NCBI GenBank assembly: GCA_905479595.1
Contig: CAJQND010000249.1
Coordinates: 1 to 7,097 of the forward strand
From: an uncultured Hyphomicrobiales bacterium
GTDB lineage: Bacteria; Pseudomonadota; Alphaproteobacteria; Rhizobiales; CAJQND01
Length of the DNA: 7,097 nt
Reading direction: 5' to 3'
Notes under the pieces: generated by a model
What the model was told of the DNA's origin: nothing
What the model saw: only the letters and a program-made list of their open reading frames with translations
The model's database searches: none
Shown here: positions 1 through 5,958 of the stretch, piece by piece
Layout of the letters: every line of letters starts with the position of its first letter
Numbering within the stretch: position 1 is the first letter of the stretch
Program-made: the position numbers and the translations under genes

Positions 1-245
1 CATCCATGCACACAAGGGATCAACTGGTCATTGGATTTTAGAAACTCTGCCAAACTGTCATCGGCATATGCCGGGATAACTGCCAGCAGCGCGCTGGTTT
101 CTGCACCTTGTGCCCAGGCGGCCAGGCGGCGCAGGGCCGCAGTGTCTGAAACCGCATCATCATCGCGCAACCACAAGGTCGCCTGATGGCCCGCGTCGGC
201 GAGCCTGTCGAGTTCTGCGGTTACCGGTGAAAAATCAATCTTCAT
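1..245 (-). CDS. Polysaccharide deacetylase-like protein, N-terminal part (cut by left window edge)
   Basis: An open frame starts at the ATG at 245-243 and reads without a stop for 81 codons to the left edge, so only the N-terminus is visible. It begins MKIDFSPVTAELDRLADAG and continues with WLRDDDAV near residues 25-32, then an AVIPAYADDS stretch, and ends in PCVHG at the edge. The acidic RDDDA cluster followed by strand-forming AVIP and a His-Gly is the pattern of bacterial NodB-fold polysaccharide deacetylase-like proteins. In these the Asp and later His residues bind the metal that removes acyl groups from a sugar. The start is supported by a GGAGAGG ribosome site 5 nt upstream. The gene begins inside the end of the glycosyltransferase gene (11-bp overlap, different frame), which implies translational coupling and a shared glycan-related role. 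No signal peptide is seen. The metal-binding histidines lie outside the window, so the family call is moderate. Confidence 0.72.
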   Translation of the reverse strand, partial: MKIDFSPVTAELDRLADAGHQATLWLRDDDAVSDTAALRRLAAWAQGAETSALLAVIPAYADDSLAEFLKSNDQLIPCVHG

Positions 246-1338
246 TCAATCCTCTCCGCAACCCTGAATTCAGCCGCTCTGCTGCAGCTTCTAAACTATG
301 GAGTGTGTGCACATGTGCAATTGCCGCTGCACTCATTATTTGCCACCGTGGGGCATCGCTTAACAGGCTGCCAATTGCCCCGCCATATGCTGACACATCA
401 TCTTGCGGGGTAAGTATCCCGCTCACCCCGTTTGCAACAACTGCAGGCACACCTGCAGTGTTAAGGGCAATTACAGGCAAGCCCATCGCCATCGCTTCCA
501 GATAGGCCATGCCATACGCTTCGCCGATGCCGGGCCAGACGAAAATGTCTGCCTGGCCATAATGCGCGGTGAGTTCTTCTGGCGCGCAAATCCCTGCCCA
601 TGTGACCCGGTCTGCAGGAAGGTGTGCAAATGCGGTTTCCACATCATCCCGCGCTTCGCCGTCGCCAATCACTTCCAGTTGCCAGGGAATATCTGTCATG
701 CCAGCAAGTGCAGCGGCAAGAAAACGATAACTTTCAAGTTTTACGTCATCGCGCATCATCGCAACGGTGAGAAGTCTTGCAGGTTTTGAGGAACGGCGTG
801 GTGGGGCGGCAAAGCCTGCAAGATTAATGAAAGGGGCCAGGTCGGCGAGTGTGTCTGCATCTCCCAGCACATCCATCAATCCTTCGCGGTCGCGCCTGGT
901 CATGCAAAAATTCACGCATGCCTGTGCCACCCCATCGCCAACATCGCGCTGTGCGTCGGCCCAGGGGCCATTTTTGCGTTTTCCCGCCCATGACGCCTCT
1001 GCGGTAACATAGGGAATGTCGAGGACGCGGCAGATGGATGGACCCAGCCAGTCTGGAGACTTGTAATAGGGATGGTAAGTGAACCAGATTTCCGGTGCAG
1101 TGCCAGGGTTTGCGGCCCAATGTGCGAGTAGCCGCTCTGTTTCGATCTTTGCGGCGTCACGCAGCTCGATTTCCACCTTCGGGTCACCAGTTTTGAGAAA
1201 TATGCGCAAATTTGATGCCAAAAAAACCGAATGGCCGGCCTGGTTCAGCGCCTCAATCAATAACCGCGCCATTTGCCGGTCGCCGGAGACCACAGGATGG
1301 CCGGGCGGCTTCAATGGTGCATAAAATCCTATTCGCAT
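235..1338 (-). CDS. Family 4 (GT-B fold) glycosyltransferase
   Basis: A 367-residue protein that probably transfers a sugar from a nucleotide-sugar donor to a cytoplasmic or membrane-associated acceptor. The N-terminal Rossmann-like half opens MRIGFYAPLKPPGHP and has a SGDRQMARLLIEAL helix, a start typical of alphaproteobacterial GT4 enzymes. The C-terminal donor-binding half holds LLTVAMMRDDVKLESY, LEVIGDGEARDDVE and the family signature GEAYGMAYLEAMAMG. In that signature Glu273 and Glu281 form the E-x7-E motif that contacts the nucleotide sugar. The length is normal for GT4 and no signal peptide or membrane segment is seen. Only a weak G-rich ribosome site (GGGGGA) lies close upstream of the ATG. 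The stop codon overlaps the start of the deacetylase-like gene, so the two are likely co-expressed. The acceptor and linkage cannot be read from sequence; exopolysaccharide, capsule or glycolipid synthesis are all possible. Confidence 0.9.
   Translation of the reverse strand: MRIGFYAPLKPPGHPVVSGDRQMARLLIEALNQAGHSVFLASNLRIFLKTGDPKVEIELRDAAKIETERLLAHWAANPGTAPEIWFTYHPYYKSPDWLGPSICRVLDIPYVTAEASWAGKRKNGPWADAQRDVGDGVAQACVNFCMTRRDREGLMDVLGDADTLADLAPFINLAGFAAPPRRSSKPARLLTVAMMRDDVKLESYRFLAAALAGMTDIPWQLEVIGDGEARDDVETAFAHLPADRVTWAGICAPEELTAHYGQADIFVWPGIGEAYGMAYLEAMAMGLPVIALNTAGVPAVVANGVSGILTPQDDVSAYGGAIGSLLSDAPRWQIMSAAAIAHVHTLHSLEAAAERLNSGLRRGLNED
251..257 (-). promoter_or_regulatory. Ribosome binding site of the deacetylase-like gene
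   Basis: On the minus strand GGAGAGG lies 5 nt (ATTGA) before the ATG at 245. It is a strong Shine-Dalgarno match inside the 3' end of the glycosyltransferase gene. It fixes the start of a frame that is otherwise incomplete in this window. Confidence 0.7.
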
Positions 1339-1397
1339 GTATCCCCCATTTACCCATTTAGCAGTCTATCGGCTCATTTGCGCAGCATTTTATTGCA

Positions 1398-1415
1398 CCG
1401 GAACCGATTTTCCGG
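1398..1415. repeat. Perfect inverted repeat CCGGAA-N6-TTCCGG, possible operator
   Basis: CCGGAA at 1398-1403 and TTCCGG at 1410-1415 are exact reverse complements separated by 6 bp (CCGATT). The repeat falls in the spacer of the candidate plus-strand promoter and over the -35/spacer region of the candidate minus-strand promoter. A dimeric regulator bound here could therefore control both directions. No T-tract follows, so it is not a terminator. A protein-binding role is inferred from symmetry and position only; no regulator gene is present in the window. Confidence 0.4.
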
Positions 1416-1505
1416 GTAGGGTCTTGGCTAAAGTGTCAAACAGGCGGCGAAATGGCTGAACTGCGCGGCACTGGGGGAAAAGTCAAACAATAACTCTGAA
1501 TAAGC

Positions 1506-1510
1506 AGGAG
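1506..1510 (+). promoter_or_regulatory. Ribosome binding site of the binding-protein gene
   Basis: AGGAG lies 7 nt upstream of the ATG at 1518. It is the best Shine-Dalgarno site of the transporter operon, consistent with high synthesis of the periplasmic component. Confidence 0.75.
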
Positions 1511-1517
1511 TGGGAAC

Positions 1518-2288
1518 ATGAAGATTTTAAAGCTAACATTCGCGGCACTTGCCGCCCTGGTTTTTGCGGCATCGGTGTCTTCAGCAGACATGAAGAAGCT
1601 GCGTATCGGAACCGAGGGCGCATACCCGCCATTTAACTCTTATGACACAGACAAAAACCTGGTTGGTTTCGATATCGATATCGCCAAGGCCTTGTGTGAA
1701 AAAATGAAGGCGGATTGTGAATTCGTCGCCCAGGACTGGGATGGCATTATTCCTGCCCTTCTGGCTAATAAATACGACGCGATCATCGCCTCTATGTCGA
1801 TCACCGAAGAGCGCATGAAAAAAGTCGCCTTTACCGACAAATATTACAACACACCGGCCCGTTTCATTGCCTCAAAAACCGCTGGCATCAAAAATACCAG
1901 CCCAGAAGGCCTGAAAGGCAAAGTACTGGCTGCGCAGTCATCAACGACACACGCAACGTATCTTGAAGACATCTACAAAGATGCGGAAATCAAGCTCTAC
2001 AAAACCCAGGACGAAGCCAATCTTGATCTGGTTTCAGGCCGCGCTGATGTGGTGCTTGCCGATTCCATCGTTCTGCTGGAATGGCTGAAAACCAAAGACG
2101 GCCAGTGTTGCGAATATATTGGCGAAGACGTGCAGTCTGAAAAGCATTTCGGCAAGGGTGCCGGCATTGCACTGCGCCAGGGCGAAGACGAGCTGAAAGG
2201 CGCGTTCAACAAGGCGTTGGCTGAAATAATCGCCGATGGCACCTACAAGAAGATCAACGACAAATATTTCCCGTTCTCCATCTACTGA
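1518..2288 (+). CDS. Periplasmic polar amino-acid-binding protein of an ABC importer (SBP_bac_3 / HisJ-ArgT type)
   Basis: A 256-residue substrate-binding protein that captures an amino acid-like ligand in the periplasm and delivers it to the two permeases encoded downstream. Residues 1-23 form a Sec signal peptide (MKILK, hydrophobic core, SSA cleavage site before Asp24), with no lipobox. The mature part matches lysine/arginine/ornithine- and histidine-binding proteins. It has the ligand-pocket YPPFNSY, a Cys pair in ALCEKMKADCEF like the disulfide of that family, and ASMSITEERMKKVAFTD. In that last segment Arg99 (mature about 76) corresponds to the arginine that holds the ligand carboxylate. 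SSTTHATY follows, and SGRADVVLAD carries Asp182, the likely alpha-amino contact. Family and fold are clear. The ligand is not: basic amino acids, histidine or opines are plausible. Cys197-Cys198 form an adjacent pair. The gene is followed by a strong hairpin. Confidence 0.93.
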   Translation: MKILKLTFAALAALVFAASVSSADMKKLRIGTEGAYPPFNSYDTDKNLVGFDIDIAKALCEKMKADCEFVAQDWDGIIPALLANKYDAIIASMSITEERMKKVAFTDKYYNTPARFIASKTAGIKNTSPEGLKGKVLAAQSSTTHATYLEDIYKDAEIKLYKTQDEANLDLVSGRADVVLADSIVLLEWLKTKDGQCCEYIGEDVQSEKHFGKGAGIALRQGEDELKGAFNKALAEIIADGTYKKINDKYFPFSIY

Positions 2289-2323
2289 GCTTTAAGCTGA
2301 GTATGGGAAATTTTTGAAGATCC

Positions 2324-2362
2324 GACGGCGGGTGGTCTTAATGGCCACCCGCCGTTTGTTTT
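2324..2362 (+). terminator. Intra-operon hairpin with T-rich tract (terminator or attenuator)
   Basis: ACGGCGGGTGG (2325-2335) pairs perfectly with CCACCCGCCGT (2345-2355). Two further inner pairs (2336-2337 with 2343-2344, one of them G-U) leave a 5-nt loop. The tract TTTGTTTT follows at 2355-2362. It lies 36 bp after the binding-protein stop and 18 bp before the first permease start. As all following genes are on the same strand and lack a clear promoter, partial termination or 3'-end protection of the upstream message is likely. This would give more binding protein than permease, as is known for other ABC importers. Confidence 0.8.
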
Positions 2363-2379
2363 AGCGGCGGGGCAAATTA

Positions 2380-3096
2380 ATGGACTTGTTTAGCCAATTG
2401 GCCTGGGGGAGCACGGGCTGGGGTGATGAGCTGGCAGCAGGTGCGGTGGTGACCGTATCTCTGGCGCTGGCAACTTTACCATTTGGCCTGGTTTTAGGGT
2501 TTTTGCTGGCGCTGGCGCGTAATTCTGAAGTTCCGGAATTGCAGCATGCAGGCAATGTGTTCACCACAATTTTCCGTGGTTTGCCGGAACTTCTCACAAT
2601 TCTGATTATCTATATCGGCCTCGACATCATGATCGCTGAAGTGGTGTCTCTCGTCAGCGATGAGCGGTGGGAACTGAACAAGTTTTTTGCCGGAATGATT
2701 GCGCTTGGCATTGTATTTGCGTCTTTTGCCAGCGAAACCCTGCTGGGTGCCATGAAGGCCATTCCGCAAGGACAGCCTGAAGCATCGCGCGCTCTGGGTA
2801 TGAGCAATTTCAATACCTGGCGCACGGTCATCATGCCTCAGCTTATCCGCTACGCTCTTCCCGGGCTTTCCAATCTCTGGCTGGTGCTGCTCAAGGAAAC
2901 CTCGCTGATTTCGGTCATTGCATTACCTGATCTGCTGCGCATGACCAACATTGCCGTCGGGGCGACCAAGGAGCCGTTTTTCTTTTACAGCGTGGCCTGT
3001 CTAACCTATCTGGCTTTTGCCTTGATATCGTCGATTGCGCTTGGCGCGATTGAGCGCTGGGCAAATAAGGGCGAGATGGAAAGGGGGATGGCATGA
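2380..3096 (+). CDS. Amino-acid ABC importer permease, HisQ type
   Basis: A 238-residue inner-membrane permease, one half of the translocation channel. About five hydrophobic segments are visible: residues 18-45 (GAVVTVSLALATLPFGLVLG), a segment around RGLPELLTILIIYIG, then FFAGMIALGIVFASFASE, LPGLSNLWLVLLKET and FFFYSVACLTYLAFALI. The cytoplasmic EAA loop that docks on the ATPase is at residues 134-154 (EASRALGM through MPQ), with the conserved Gly140 and Pro153. The N-terminal MDLFSQLAWGSTGWGDE is typical of HisQ/OccQ-like proteins, which supports the ATG at 2380. Its ribosome site is only a G-rich GCGGGG and looks weak. The end overlaps the next permease gene by 4 bp (ATGA), so the two are translationally coupled and probably form a heterodimer. 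It shares an operon with the upstream binding protein across the hairpin. Confidence 0.92.
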   Translation: MDLFSQLAWGSTGWGDELAAGAVVTVSLALATLPFGLVLGFLLALARNSEVPELQHAGNVFTTIFRGLPELLTILIIYIGLDIMIAEVVSLVSDERWELNKFFAGMIALGIVFASFASETLLGAMKAIPQGQPEASRALGMSNFNTWRTVIMPQLIRYALPGLSNLWLVLLKETSLISVIALPDLLRMTNIAVGATKEPFFFYSVACLTYLAFALISSIALGAIERWANKGEMERGMA

Positions 3097-3929
3097 ACAC
3101 CACCCCCATCGCTGCGCGCACACCACCAAAGATCGTTATAAAAAGACCGTGGAACTGGCAGCGCATTACCGGCCTCGCCGTTTTGGCAGTTTACGCGCTG
3201 CTTGGATACTTCATGGTGCGCATGGTCATCGTCGGCTATGACCCGGAATTTTTCGGCAAGTATCTGCCGCGCATGTTTCATGGATTGTGGATCACAGTTA
3301 AGCTGGTGGTTGTTTCCATCGTGCTTGGCGCACTACTTGCGTTCCCGATTGCCCTGGCGCGCAACAGCCGCAGCAGAGTTCTCTCCGGATTTGCGTTCTG
3401 CTATATCTATTTCTTCCGTGGCACACCGCTGCTCGCCCAAGTGTATCTGATTTATTATGGCGCTGGCCAGTTCCGCCCGTTCCTCGTGGAGTGGGGATTG
3501 TGGGGTATTTTCCGCGATGCTTATTTCTGCGCTCTGTTTACGTTTACGCTAAACACTGCCGCCTATCAGGCAGAGATTTTGCGCGGTGCCATTTCATCAG
3601 TTGCGAACGGTCAATGGGAAGCTGCCAAGGCGCTTGGCCTGCGCCCGACAGTCACCTATGTCAAAATCATCCTGCCACAAGCCCTGATCACCGCATTGCG
3701 GCCTTTGGGCAATGAGATCATTTTCATGATCAAGGGTTCGGCAATCGCTTCCATCATCACTGTGTTTGATCTGATGGGCGAGACCCGGTTGGCCTTCTCG
3801 CGTTCTTTCGATTTCCAGGTCTATCTCTGGGCTGCATGTATGTATCTGGCAATGGTGGAAGCCTTGCGCCGGGTATGGGACCGTCTCGAAAAGCGCCTGA
3901 CCCGCCACCTTCAACGGATAGCTGATTAA
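3093..3929 (+). CDS. Amino-acid ABC importer permease, HisM type
   Basis: A 278-residue inner-membrane permease, the second half of the channel. It is longer than the HisQ-type partner because of a cytoplasmic N-terminal stretch of about 30 residues and an added first membrane segment (GLAVLAVYALLGYFMVRMV). Further segments include LWITVKLVVVSIVLGALLA, FAFCYIYFFRGTPLLAQVYL, the family-typical NTAAYQAEILRGAI, and IIFMIKGSAIASIITVFDL. The EAA loop is at residues 176-196 (EAAKALGL through ILPQ), with Gly182 and Pro195. The start overlaps the preceding permease stop by 4 bp, and the stop lies 1 bp before the oxidoreductase start, so all three are tightly coupled. An ATPase gene normally follows or precedes such a pair but is missing here. 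The importer must borrow an ATPase encoded elsewhere. Confidence 0.93.
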   Translation: MNTTPIAARTPPKIVIKRPWNWQRITGLAVLAVYALLGYFMVRMVIVGYDPEFFGKYLPRMFHGLWITVKLVVVSIVLGALLAFPIALARNSRSRVLSGFAFCYIYFFRGTPLLAQVYLIYYGAGQFRPFLVEWGLWGIFRDAYFCALFTFTLNTAAYQAEILRGAISSVANGQWEAAKALGLRPTVTYVKIILPQALITALRPLGNEIIFMIKGSAIASIITVFDLMGETRLAFSRSFDFQVYLWAACMYLAMVEALRRVWDRLEKRLTRHLQRIAD

Positions 3930-3930
3930 C

Positions 3931-5235
3931 ATGCAGAAATTTGACGCCATCATAATCGGGGCAGGGGTTATTGGCGCGGCAATTGGTTTGGAACTGGCGC
4001 GTAAAGGTTGGAAAACACTGAATGTGGATATGCTTCCCGCCGCCGGGTATGGCTCCACCTCGGCATCCTGCGCCATTATCCGCACCCATTATTCAACGCT
4101 GGCCGGGTCTGCAATTGCCTATGAAGGATATTTTTACTGGAAGAACTGGGCGAAATGGCTGGCAACTGAAGATGAAAGCGGCCTGGCGGAGTTCCGCGAA
4201 ACCGGTTGCGCGGTGATGAAGACAGCCGATAACGGCTATATGGCGAAAATTATGGCCAATATGGATGCGTTGTCCATTCCCTATGAAGACTGGGACAATG
4301 CCACGCTCAAGTCGCGAATGGCCCATTACGACACGTCACTTTTTGCGCCTGCAAAACGACCCGAGATGGCAGGCTTTGGTGCGCCTGACGGAGATGGTGA
4401 GCTTGCTGGTGCTGTATATTTTCCATGTGCCGGGTATATCACTGATCCGCAACTTTCCGCGCATAACGAGCAGCGCGCGACAGAAGCAGCCGGGGGCAAG
4501 TTCCTGTTTAACCGCCGGGTGACAGAGATCAATAAATCTGACGATGGTGCTGTATGCGGGGTGACACTGGATGACGGCACCGAGATCGCCTCACCGGTTG
4601 TTGTTAATGTGGGGGGCCCGCATTCATCCAAGGTCAATGACATGGCGGGCGCAGCTGGCGATATGAAAATCAACACCAGGGCACTCAAGCAGGAAGTGGT
4701 GCATGTGCCGTCACCGGTTGAAGACTATGATCAAATTGGCATGGTGACTTCAGACAGTGACATTTCCTGCTACACGAGGCCGGAAAAGGGCAATTTTATT
4801 CTGGTTGGATCAGAAGACCCGCCTTGTGATCCGCGCGAATGGGTAGACCCTGACGATTACGACGAGAATTTCTCAGAGCAATGGCGCGTTCAGGCACTGC
4901 GTTGCGCCCAGCGCATTCCAGAGCTTGGAATTCCCTCGGCAATGAAGGGCGTTGTGAGCCTTTATGATGTCAGCGAAGACTGGATACCTATTTATGACTG
5001 CTCCAGTGTGCCGGGCTATTACATGGCCATCGGTTCCAGCGGTAACCAGTTCAAGAACGCGCCGATTGCCGGTGCGATGATGGCGCATTTGATTGAACGC
5101 GTGCAGGCGGGCCATGACCATGATGCAGAGCCGCTGCATTTCACCGGCCCTTATACAGGGTGCGATATCGAAATCGGATTTTATTCACGCAATCGCGAAA
5201 TCAATCGGGAAAGTTCCTTTTCGGTGCTTGGCTAA
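3931..5235 (+). CDS. FAD-dependent oxidoreductase, DAO family (sarcosine/D-amino acid/opine oxidase-like)
   Basis: A 434-residue flavoenzyme that probably oxidises the C-N bond of an amino acid or N-substituted amino acid. The dinucleotide-binding fold opens the protein: IIIGAGVIGAAIGLELA has Gly10, Gly12 and Gly15, and Asp33 ends the second strand. GSTSASCAIIRTHYS follows, as in SoxB-like flavoproteins. A second FAD-binding region gives VVVNVGGPHSSKV (Gly228-Gly229). SCYTRPEKGNFILVGSED (Cys280-Tyr281) lies where monomeric sarcosine oxidase has its flavin-linked Cys-Met-Tyr-Thr, but the Cys is one position off, so a covalent link is doubtful. The C-terminal MAIGSSGNQFKNAPIAG closes the FAD site, and the protein ends SFSVLG. 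There is no signal peptide, so it is cytoplasmic. It starts 1 bp after the permease stop and so likely acts on the imported compound. No second subunit (SoxA/OoxA-like) is seen. Exact substrate unknown. Confidence 0.88.
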   Translation: MQKFDAIIIGAGVIGAAIGLELARKGWKTLNVDMLPAAGYGSTSASCAIIRTHYSTLAGSAIAYEGYFYWKNWAKWLATEDESGLAEFRETGCAVMKTADNGYMAKIMANMDALSIPYEDWDNATLKSRMAHYDTSLFAPAKRPEMAGFGAPDGDGELAGAVYFPCAGYITDPQLSAHNEQRATEAAGGKFLFNRRVTEINKSDDGAVCGVTLDDGTEIASPVVVNVGGPHSSKVNDMAGAAGDMKINTRALKQEVVHVPSPVEDYDQIGMVTSDSDISCYTRPEKGNFILVGSEDPPCDPREWVDPDDYDENFSEQWRVQALRCAQRIPELGIPSAMKGVVSLYDVSEDWIPIYDCSSVPGYYMAIGSSGNQFKNAPIAGAMMAHLIERVQAGHDHDAEPLHFTGPYTGCDIEIGFYSRNREINRESSFSVLG

Positions 5236-5249
5236 ACCGTTTCAGCCAA
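5228..5249. terminator. Possible weak hairpin between convergent genes
   Basis: TTGGCT (5228-5233) and AGCCAA (5244-5249) are complementary, with two more A-T pairs after one mismatch. They span the two facing stop codons. There is no T-tract on either strand after the stem, so termination is uncertain. The only other space between the operons is 6 bp, so some read-through into antisense is likely. Confidence 0.25.
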
Positions 5250-5944
5250 AATCCACAATGCGGCCGTCATCCATGGTGATGATGCGGTCGGCCATATCGA
5301 GAATGCGATTATCGTGGGTCACCATCAAGGTTGTCGTGCCGCGCTCAGCGCCGAGTTGTTTCAGGAGTTTGACAACCTGCAACCCGCTTTCCTTGTCGAG
5401 TGCGGCTGTTGGTTCATCAGCAAAAACAATCTCCGGGTTTCCAACCAACGCGCGCCACGGCAACGCGCTGCTTTTGCCCGCCTGAAAGATTTCCCGGCAA
5501 GTAGCCCATGCGATCTTCAAGCCCAAGAATGGTCAAAACACGGCTGGCCGCTTCACGCCAATTGGTCATTGCCTTGCGGCCATGTACTTCCAGTCCCATG
5601 CGGACATTTTGCAGGGCTGTGAGGCTCTCATGCAGGTTGTGGGCCTGAAAAATAAATCCAAGCTTGCGGCGGCTGCGCACCAGCGTGTTGTTATCAGCGC
5701 CGTTCAGTTCAGACCCCAACAGGCACACCCGGCCATCCTGCACATCGCGCAAACAACCCATCAAGGTAAGTAGCGTGGTTTTTCCTGAGCCGGACGGCCC
5801 CATAAGCACCGTTAATGATCCGCGCTCAATGGAAAGCGTCACATCGTATAGTGCCTGTTTCCTGGCTTCGCCTTCACCAAACCAGTGGTTCAGACCTTCA
5901 GTAATCACCGGGGCCTGGGTTTGGCGGGGCAGGGGGCTGGTCAT
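5242..5944 (-). pseudogene. devA: DevA-type ABC exporter ATPase, frameshifted
   Basis: This encodes the ATPase of a DevBCA-type exporter but is split in two frames. The first part (5944 to about 5450) has LNHWFGEGEARKQAL, Walker A GPSGSGKTT (residues 49-57), the Q-loop in FIFQAHNLHESLTA, and the signature LSGGQKQRVAVAR (153-165). It then runs into a wrong frame and stops at 5417. The second part, one frame over, continues exactly where the family would: ALVGNPEIVFADEPTAALD (Walker B), the H-loop MVTHDNRILD, then the stop at 5242. The break falls in a (CG)3 run at 5449-5454. One extra CG restores an unbroken protein of about 234 residues, the normal length. Every motif is intact, so the lesion is recent or a sequencing error. 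ATG 5944 is chosen over GTG 5953 because AAGGGG sits 8 nt before it. As read, the product lacks Walker B and cannot hydrolyse ATP normally. Confidence 0.87.
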
Positions 5945-5952
5945 TCGTCTCA

Positions 5953-5958
5953 CCCCTT
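5953..5958 (-). promoter_or_regulatory. Ribosome binding site deciding the devA-like start
   Basis: On the minus strand AAGGGG overlaps the stop codon of the devC-like gene and lies 8 nt before the ATG at 5944. For the alternative GTG at 5953 the same G-run would be directly adjacent, which is too close. The ATG is therefore favoured. Confidence 0.6.

Larger units (their letters stand above)
1339..1517. promoter_or_regulatory. Divergent promoter region between the glycosyltransferase and transporter operons
   Basis: This 179-bp gap must carry the start signals of both the minus-strand glycan genes and the plus-strand transporter operon. Candidate elements are weak. On the plus strand TTGCAC (1393-1398) lies 18 bp from TAGGGT (1417-1422). 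On the minus strand a TAAAAT -10-like hexamer lies at 1392-1387 and a perfect TTGACA at 1439-1434, but neither has a convincing partner at normal spacing. A perfect inverted repeat (1398-1415) sits inside this area. No sigma-54 type element was seen. The existence of promoters here follows from the gene layout; the exact boxes are guesses. Confidence 0.5.

Noticed and set aside
110..789. Plus-strand open frames opposite the glycosyltransferase and deacetylase-like genes
   Set aside because: They are shadows of the minus-strand genes. The Cys/His-rich look of one of them comes from the reverse complement of GC-rich codons, not a real zinc site.
1435..1489. Direct repeat GTCAAACA at 1435-1442 and 1482-1489 in the divergent region
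   Set aside because: An 8-base repeat in 179 bp has a sizeable chance of occurring at random, and the copies are not placed symmetrically to a promoter.
1452..1493. A 13-codon frame (MAELRGTGGKVKQ) before the binding-protein gene, possible leader peptide
   Set aside because: It has only a weak AGG upstream, no run of a regulatory amino acid, and no terminator/antiterminator hairpin after it. Such short frames are expected by chance.
2288..2298. Short palindrome AGCTT-T-AAGCT just after the binding-protein stop
   Set aside because: A one-base spacer cannot form a hairpin, and the motif is short and AT-rich enough to be chance. The real structure is the downstream 2324-2362 hairpin.
5417..5520. 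Programmed ribosomal frameshift as the explanation for the devA-like split
   Set aside because: No heptameric slippery sequence or downstream stimulatory structure was seen, and DevA-type ATPases are not known to use recoding. A 2-bp loss in the CG run explains the data more simply.
5314..5773. Plus-strand open frames over the devA-like gene
   Set aside because: They are antisense shadows of a gene with clear ABC ATPase motifs on the minus strand, and their translations resemble no protein family.
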